NCBI GenBank assembly: GCA_964499695.1
Contig: CAZCMD010000005.1
Coordinates: 5,250 to 69,249, forward strand
Origin: JAAZBV01 sp964499695
GTDB lineage: Bacteria; Desulfobacterota; DSM-4660; Desulfatiglandales; HGW-15
Length of the DNA stretch: 64,000 nt
Direction: 5' to 3'
Shown here: positions 59,145 to 64,000 of the stretch, one piece after another
Numbering within the stretch: the first letter of the stretch is position 1
Layout: each line of letters begins with the position of its first letter
Translations under genes and position numbers: made by a program
Notes under the pieces: model-generated
The model's database searches: none
The model's input: only the letters and a program-made list of their open reading frames with translations
Told to the model about the DNA's origin: nothing

Positions 59145-60166
59145 CAGTTATTCGACCTTTGTTTTTTCCGGTTTTTTATGGCCTCTTTCAACTGCGTTGC
59201 TGTAACTGTTGATGTGCCGACCTCTCCAACTACTATGCCTGACGCAAAATTGGAGACGAGGGCAGCCGACTCCCTGTTCATCCCTGATGCAATGCCAAGT
59301 GATAAGGTGCTTATTACAGTATCTCCTGCACCTGATACATCAAATACCTTCTGTGCAACCGTGGGAATATGACATGGCTCAGCGCCTGCTTCAAAAAGGG
59401 TCATGCCATCTTTACCCTGGGTAATGAGCACAGAGCGGCACTTTAGTTTATCAAGGATGTATTCGCCTGCACGAACAAGCGATTCATCATCTTTTATTGT
59501 AAAACCACAGAATGTCCCGGCCTCATGATGATTAGGGGTAAGGATGTCGACCTCTCTGTAATACTTGAAATTTTCGGGCTTCGGATCAACGGCGACAATA
59601 ATATCCGAACCGGAAATGATCTCCTCAACTGCCTTTATCATGTGAGATGAGACAACCCCCTTGCCATAGTCAGAGATTATAATTGCATCTATATCATTAA
59701 GATGCATCTCTAAGGTTTTAAGGAGTCTTCGCATGATTGCATGGTCAACAGGCATTTTAGTTTCCCGGTCATATCTTACAACCTGCTGATTCCTTGCAAC
59801 AATCCTCGTCTTGATGCTTGTATGTCTTGTGTTATCAACTATGATGTCTTCAGTGCTTATGCCTAGTTCACTGATCCGGTTAATGAGGTAACTGCCATAT
59901 TCATCATTTCCAACCACTCCACAGATTATGCATTTACCCCCAAGGGAGTTTATGTTGTTTAAAACATTTGTTGCCCCGCCAAGTCTCTTTGTCTCACTTG
60001 TAACATTTACAACCGGTATCGGGGCCTCGGGTGATATCCTTGAAACGTCCCCCCAGATGTACTCATCAAGTATCATATCGCCTATTACCATGATCCGGCT
60101 TGATGAGAACCTGTCTACAAACCTTATCAGTTCTTTATTGGAGTAGTTTCCGTCTATACTGCGCAT
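59144..60166 (-). CDS. rfaE1: D-glycero-beta-D-manno-heptose-7-phosphate kinase domain protein (HldE N-terminal type)
   Basis: The 340-residue PfkB-family kinase shows IMVIGDMILDEYIWGDVSRISPEAPIPV, the GGATNVLNNINSLGG substrate-binding pair, IIISDYGKGVVSSHMI, VDPKPENFKYYREVDILTPNHHEA and the catalytic DVSGAGDTVISTLSLG. It phosphorylates heptose-7-phosphate for ADP-heptose in the LPS core. The adenylyltransferase half (RfaE2) is not fused and not in the window. It leads the DUF4416-yicC-remA-gmk-rlmB-blc series. Confidence 0.93.
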   Translation of the reverse strand: MRSIDGNYSNKELIRFVDRFSSSRIMVIGDMILDEYIWGDVSRISPEAPIPVVNVTSETKRLGGATNVLNNINSLGGKCIICGVVGNDEYGSYLINRISELGISTEDIIVDNTRHTSIKTRIVARNQQVVRYDRETKMPVDHAIMRRLLKTLEMHLNDIDAIIISDYGKGVVSSHMIKAVEEIISGSDIIVAVDPKPENFKYYREVDILTPNHHEAGTFCGFTIKDDESLVRAGEYILDKLKCRSVLITQGKDGMTLFEAGAEPCHIPTVAQKVFDVSGAGDTVISTLSLGIASGMNRESAALVSNFASGIVVGEVGTSTVTATQLKEAIKNRKKQRSNN

Positions 60167-60387
60167 AATATTCTCATGTTGCGTTTAATGTAATTATTTA
60201 ATATTATTCAAAATTATGATTTACTGTAAGCCGGTAAATTATCATCATAGGGAAATCTTGTCCATATAAATTCTCAAGCTTAAATGAACAACCTGGTGTA
60301 ACCAATGTTTGAAGTTTATTGACATACATTATAACCTGAACTAATTACTATAGCTTAACAACCATATCTAAAAGAGGGCTCTTTCCA

Positions 60388-61746
60388 TTGAAGATAATAA
60401 TTGTCGGCGCGGGTGAAGTCGGTTTTTATTGTGCTCAGAAACTGTCTGAAGAGGGTCAGGATGTTGTTCTTATTGATAAAGATCCTGCCACGATAAAACG
60501 GGTTACTGATAATCTGGATGTCCAGACAATTACCGGGTCAGGTACAAGTCCCGGGACACTCAAGGCAGCAGGTATCATGAATGCGGATATGCTTGTTGCC
60601 GCAACTGATAGCGATGAGATAAATCTGATATCATGCCTCATGGCAAGGGATCTGAATAAATTCATGCTTACAGTGGCAAGGGTTAGAAACAGGGAATACC
60701 TTGAAGCAAAGGAACTGTTCGGGGAAGAACGACTGGGTGTTGATCAGATTATCAACCCCGAATCGACCATGGTTGAAACAATAATGAACCTGATGATGGT
60801 CCCCGGTGCTACGGATGTAATAGATTTTGTGAGCGGCAAGATCAAACTGATCGGGTTTCCCATCACAAGGGATTCATCACTCGCCGGTCTTCAGTTAAAC
60901 ACAATCAGTAAAGATTATGGTGATCTCCTTATCGGTACAATAATCAGGGATGAAAGGGTGCTTATTCCACATGGTGAAGATGTTATACAGTCCGGTGATA
61001 TCATCTATATGGTTATCAAGGCAGATGAGATCAGCAGGGTGTATGATCTGCTCGGCATCAGTGATAAAAATATCAGGAATGTCATGATTGTCGGGGGAGG
61101 AGATACCGGCTGGGCCCTTGGTGAAGCCCTGGAAAGTACAAAGCTCCATACCAAGGTAATTGAGGAAGACAACCAGAGATGCACATTTTTATCTGAACAG
61201 CTTGATAAGGTGATTGTCATTCGCGGTGACGGAACAGATAAAAACCTTCTTATTGAAGAGAATATCAGTGAAATGGATTTTCTGGTTGCACTTACAGGTG
61301 ATGAGGAAAACAATATCCTGATATCACTTCTCGCTAAGGAGCTGGGTGCAAAAAAGATTATAACAAGGATCAGCAAGCTGAGCTATATTCCGCTTGTCTC
61401 TGCAATCGGTATTGATACGGTGGTAAGCCCGAGGCTTTCGGCTGTGAGTGCCATTCTTCAGTATATCAGGAGAGGAAAGGTTATTTCAGTGGCCCCTCTT
61501 ATGGGAGAGCATGCAGAGGCCATTGAGGTGGAGGCTGTGGAAACATCTGATCTTGTGGATAAACGCCTTTTCCAGATAAATTTCCCAAAGGGGGTGCTGG
61601 TAGGGGCCATTATCAGGGGAGGAGAGGTTATCATACCTAAAGGAAACACTGTAATACAGAGCAATGACAGGCTTATCTTTTTTGCCCTGACAGAAGAGAT
61701 CCCGAAACTTGAAAAACTCCTTACTGTAAAGTTGAACTATTTCTAA
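60388..61746 (+). CDS. trkA: Trk potassium uptake regulatory protein TrkA
   Basis: TrkA is the cytosolic gating ring of the Trk K+ channel. The 452-residue protein has two tandem RCK modules: Rossmann motifs IVGAGEVGFYCAQKL and IVGGGDTGWALGEAL, each with acidic NAD-binding ends and a following TrkA_C domain (FPITRDSSLAGLQL, and VDKRLFQINFPKGVLVGAI). The start is a TTG at 60388 with GAGGG upstream. Its stop overlaps the trkH start (TAATG). Confidence 0.95.
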   Translation: MKIIIVGAGEVGFYCAQKLSEEGQDVVLIDKDPATIKRVTDNLDVQTITGSGTSPGTLKAAGIMNADMLVAATDSDEINLISCLMARDLNKFMLTVARVRNREYLEAKELFGEERLGVDQIINPESTMVETIMNLMMVPGATDVIDFVSGKIKLIGFPITRDSSLAGLQLNTISKDYGDLLIGTIIRDERVLIPHGEDVIQSGDIIYMVIKADEISRVYDLLGISDKNIRNVMIVGGGDTGWALGEALESTKLHTKVIEEDNQRCTFLSEQLDKVIVIRGDGTDKNLLIEENISEMDFLVALTGDEENNILISLLAKELGAKKIITRISKLSYIPLVSAIGIDTVVSPRLSAVSAILQYIRRGKVISVAPLMGEHAEAIEVEAVETSDLVDKRLFQINFPKGVLVGAIIRGGEVIIPKGNTVIQSNDRLIFFALTEEIPKLEKLLTVKLNYF

Positions 61747-63194
61747 TGAATCCGAACAGCGTTATAAAATTTATCGGGATACTTTTGATATTTCTCGGCG
61801 CATCCATGTGCTTTCCACTGGGGGTGGCAATTATTGGCGGAGATGAAAGTATCTTCGCCCTTATCATATCAATTGTGATAACAACCGGTATCGGTCTCCT
61901 CATGTTTTTTTTAACTAAAAAAGGCAATATGGCACACCTGAGCCACAGAGATGGTATGGCCATTGTCACCTTCGGATGGATAACAGCAGGGCTTTTCGGC
62001 GCTATTCCCTATATATTGTCAGGCACTATTCCTGATCTCACATCTGCCTGTTTTGAATCTATTTCAGGTTTTACAACTACCGGTGCAACGGTTTTACAGA
62101 ATGTTGAAGGGGTTTCGCCAGGTATTCTCCTGTGGCGCAGCCTTACCCAGTGGATCGGTGGCATGGGCATAATTGTTCTCTCAGTAGCCATACTCCCATT
62201 TTTGGGTGTTGGTGGCATGCAGCTTTACAGGGCTGAGATACCAAGTCCGATAGTGGACAAACTGAAACCAAGGATATCAGATGCCTCAAAGGCCCTCTGG
62301 AAGGTCTATCTGACAATAACGGCTGTTGAGATTATTTTCCTTGTTTTTGGCGGCATGCCCATACTTGACGCCATTAATCACACCCTCTGCACCATACCAA
62401 CCGGGGGATTTTCTATAAAGAATACAGGCATTGGTTCATATAATAATCTCTATTTTGAAACTGTTATTATAATATTCATGATCATCGCCGGGATGAACTT
62501 TTCTCACCATTACAGGGTAATTTACGACGGTCCTAAGGTGTTCTTACGTGACCCTGAATGGAGGGTTTTCCTGTATTTTATTGCTGCGCTCACTGCAATA
62601 ATAACCTTTGATATCTGTGGCACAGTATATAACAGCCTTTCCACCTCATTCAGATATGCCTCCTTTCAGGTAACTTCAATAATTACAACAACAGGTTTTA
62701 CCTCTGCGGATTATGAACTCTGGCCCCTCCTTTCTCAGACCCTTCTTATGGTATCGATGTTTCTCGGGGGCATGGCAGGGTCTGCCGGAGGAGGGCTTAA
62801 GACCATGCGTGTGATGCTTCTTATAAAGCACGCTTATCAGGAGATATTCAGGATAATTCACCCCCATGCGGTCACAACAGTGAAGATGGGGAGCAGGGTG
62901 GTTCCCCAGGAGACACTTAACAGCATCTGGGGATTTTTCACACTTTACCTCATGCTTTTTGTTGCCTCATCCATATTTATGATAATGCTCGGGCTTGATA
63001 TGGTCTCAGCCTTTTCATCAGTGGCTGCATGTATCTTTAATGTTGGTCGTGGTCTTGGCTCTTATGGCCCTATGGATAACTTTATGGCTCTGCCCTTAGC
63101 AGGCAAGTGGATACTGATCTTCTGTATGCTGATCGGCAGGCTTGAGATATATTCGGTTCTTGTACTGCTTACCCCGGAGTTCTGGAGAAAGTAA
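61746..63194 (+). CDS. trkH: Trk potassium uptake channel TrkH
   Basis: The 482-residue channel has four pseudo-repeats, each with a selectivity-filter segment: SISGFTTTGATVL, CTIPTGGFSIKNTG, SIITTTGFTSADYELW and CIFNVGRGLGSYGP. The hydrophobic helices flanking them and the MAGSAGGGLKTMRVMLLIK gating-loop region before the last filter are characteristic. It works with TrkA, encoded immediately upstream, to import K+. A dispersed repeat and a terminator follow. Confidence 0.95.
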   Translation: MNPNSVIKFIGILLIFLGASMCFPLGVAIIGGDESIFALIISIVITTGIGLLMFFLTKKGNMAHLSHRDGMAIVTFGWITAGLFGAIPYILSGTIPDLTSACFESISGFTTTGATVLQNVEGVSPGILLWRSLTQWIGGMGIIVLSVAILPFLGVGGMQLYRAEIPSPIVDKLKPRISDASKALWKVYLTITAVEIIFLVFGGMPILDAINHTLCTIPTGGFSIKNTGIGSYNNLYFETVIIIFMIIAGMNFSHHYRVIYDGPKVFLRDPEWRVFLYFIAALTAIITFDICGTVYNSLSTSFRYASFQVTSIITTTGFTSADYELWPLLSQTLLMVSMFLGGMAGSAGGGLKTMRVMLLIKHAYQEIFRIIHPHAVTTVKMGSRVVPQETLNSIWGFFTLYLMLFVASSIFMIMLGLDMVSAFSSVAACIFNVGRGLGSYGPMDNFMALPLAGKWILIFCMLIGRLEIYSVLVLLTPEFWRK

Positions 63195-63300
63195 TATTTT
63201 GTATTCGGTCAATCATACCCTAAAAAGGATTCATGTAGCTATCAAGATAGAAGGACACATAAATAAAGACACAGGATATAAGATAGTGATTGTGATTATT

Positions 63301-63378
63301 GTAGGGGCAACCCTATGTGGTTGCCCGATTATGCCATCAGCCATCTACCATCGGGCAGGCACAGAGGCCTGCCCCTAC
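63301..63378. repeat. Dispersed GTAGGGGCA repeat of two hairpins
   Basis: Perfect terminal inverted repeats GTAGGGGCA/TGCCCCTAC bound two internal hairpins: GGGCAACC with GGTTGCCC, and GGGCAGGC with GCCTGCCC. The composition and ends are typical of a miniature intergenic repeat. This is the only copy here. Confidence 0.7.
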
Positions 63379-63448
63379 AGGTATTTATATCATTAGGTTC
63401 TTTAATTTATTTTTGGGTTAACAAAAATTTGAGATAAAGATACAAATA

Positions 63449-63480
63449 AAAAAACCCGCACTTTTGATGCGGGTTTTTTA
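63449..63480. terminator. Bidirectional terminator between trkH and the flavoprotein gene
   Basis: CCCGCA pairs with TGCGGG around a 7-base loop, with a run of A on the left and TTTTTT on the right, so it works in both directions between convergent genes. Confidence 0.85.
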
Positions 63481-63500
63481 TTATGTTTATTTATCCTGGA

Positions 63501-64000
63501 CTAGATCTGATTACCTATTCTCCAGCCAGAACCGGTTGCCTCGGGGATAATCGCTGGATTATCACAGTCACCAACCGCATAAAGCTCAGGCACCTTGCCC
63601 TTAAGTGATTCATACAAATCAGTGTTGGTAGTAAAACCTACCGGAAGGATACTATCTGCTGGAAGCATCTTTTCTTCACCTTCCTTGGTCTTAATCTTCA
63701 GGCCTTCCTTTGTGATTTCTATCAGTTTTGCACCGCCAATAACTGTAACACCCTTTTTCTTGAACCAGAGGAACAGACGGTTTTTGTATTCAGGTGCAAG
63801 CCACTTTCCGACATTCTCTTCATTTGGTTCAACAATGGTTACCTGACGACCTCTTTTTGCCATGAATTCACCAAGCTGGCATCCATGAATCATGCCACCG
63901 ATAATAACAACCCTCTTACCGATAGTTTTGAAAGGATTCCATCCGGCAGGCATCCTGAATTTGCTGAAGGCATTCAGGAAATCAGGGCTCATAAATCTTA
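63501..64000 (-). CDS. C-terminal part of an enoate/2,4-dienoyl-CoA reductase-like flavoprotein (5' end outside window)
   Basis: The frame is open to the window edge. The visible 166 residues form a pyridine-nucleotide-disulfide-type NAD(P)H domain: KRVVIIGGMIHGCQLGEFMAKRGRQVTIVEPNEENVG contains the dinucleotide fold, and ELYAVGDCDNPAIIPEATGSGWRIGNQI is the FAD-binding end. This tail, with LFLWFKKKGVTVIGGAKL, is typical of old-yellow-enzyme-fused reductases (FadH or 2-enoate reductase type), which combine an FMN barrel, an Fe-S cluster and this module. The N-terminal domains cannot be seen. Confidence 0.8.
   Translation of the reverse strand, partial: RFMSPDFLNAFSKFRMPAGWNPFKTIGKRVVIIGGMIHGCQLGEFMAKRGRQVTIVEPNEENVGKWLAPEYKNRLFLWFKKKGVTVIGGAKLIEITKEGLKIKTKEGEEKMLPADSILPVGFTTNTDLYESLKGKVPELYAVGDCDNPAIIPEATGSGWRIGNQI

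Overview
The window reads as chromosome of a Gram-negative anaerobe, most likely a deltaproteobacterium (Desulfobacterota). The evidence is gene order and gene content rather than a marker gene. There is a kdsA-kdsC-lptC-lptA-lptB-rpoN-hpf-ptsN block and an rfaE-DUF4416-yicC-remA-gmk block. A DUF39 homocysteine synthase of the kind shared by sulfate reducers and methanogens is present, with a CX2CX8CX5C hybrid-cluster protein, a DtxR-FeoA/FeoB iron module and a RpoN/PspF stress system. One tRNA (Leu-GAG) is present. There is no rRNA, CRISPR array, integrase or intact insertion sequence.

Layout. 1-7.5 kb: end of a beta-helix protein, a DUF4097 protein, greA-yjbQ, the iron module (feoB, a Cys-rich mini-protein, dtxR-feoA) and the DUF39 enzyme with an attenuator-like leader. 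7.6-14.6 kb: Kdo synthesis, LPS transport, sigma-54, ribosome hibernation, two PTS IIA proteins and rimI. 14.7-19.5 kb: gap-tpiA-secG, tRNA-Leu, hcp. 19.6-28.7 kb: an amino-sugar catabolic locus (HGSNAT-like acyltransferase, GH89 alpha-N-acetylglucosaminidase, YdcF-like protein, AraC regulator, NagB-PIG-L deaminase, ROK kinase and a symporter remnant). Two 65-bp promoter copies flank it, and three of its genes are broken. 28.7-31.6 kb: a visibly AT-rich patch of methyltransferases, gene fragments and an orphan antitoxin. 31.8-34.2 kb: tandem cupin paralogues, a 59-aa protein and an RNase Z-like hydrolase. 34.3-43.2 kb: uvrC, an M23 peptidase, secA, argJ and an ECF sigma/anti-sigma operon. 43.4-49.4 kb: a second, AT-rich ECF sigma/anti-sigma pair facing a DUF6249 protein, then two large exported hydrolases and a dead transposase. 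49.6-55.5 kb: envelope proteins and the psp operon. 55.5-64 kb: blc, rlmB, gmk, remA, yicC, DUF4416, rfaE, then trkA-trkH and the end of an enoate-reductase-like flavoprotein.

The most interesting material is the amino-sugar locus. It pairs bacterial homologues of the two human Sanfilippo B/C enzymes, has a duplicated promoter-operator next to its likely AraC regulator, and shows staged decay: two A-run frameshifts, a third frameshift and a kinase-symporter deletion chimera. Second come the repeated GTAACC/AGTC promoter motifs of the 44-kb ECF system, and the AT-rich patch of gene wreckage with an attC-like hairpin. Several families of dispersed intergenic hairpin repeats occur throughout. 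All functions are inferred from motifs and context read by eye; no database search was run.
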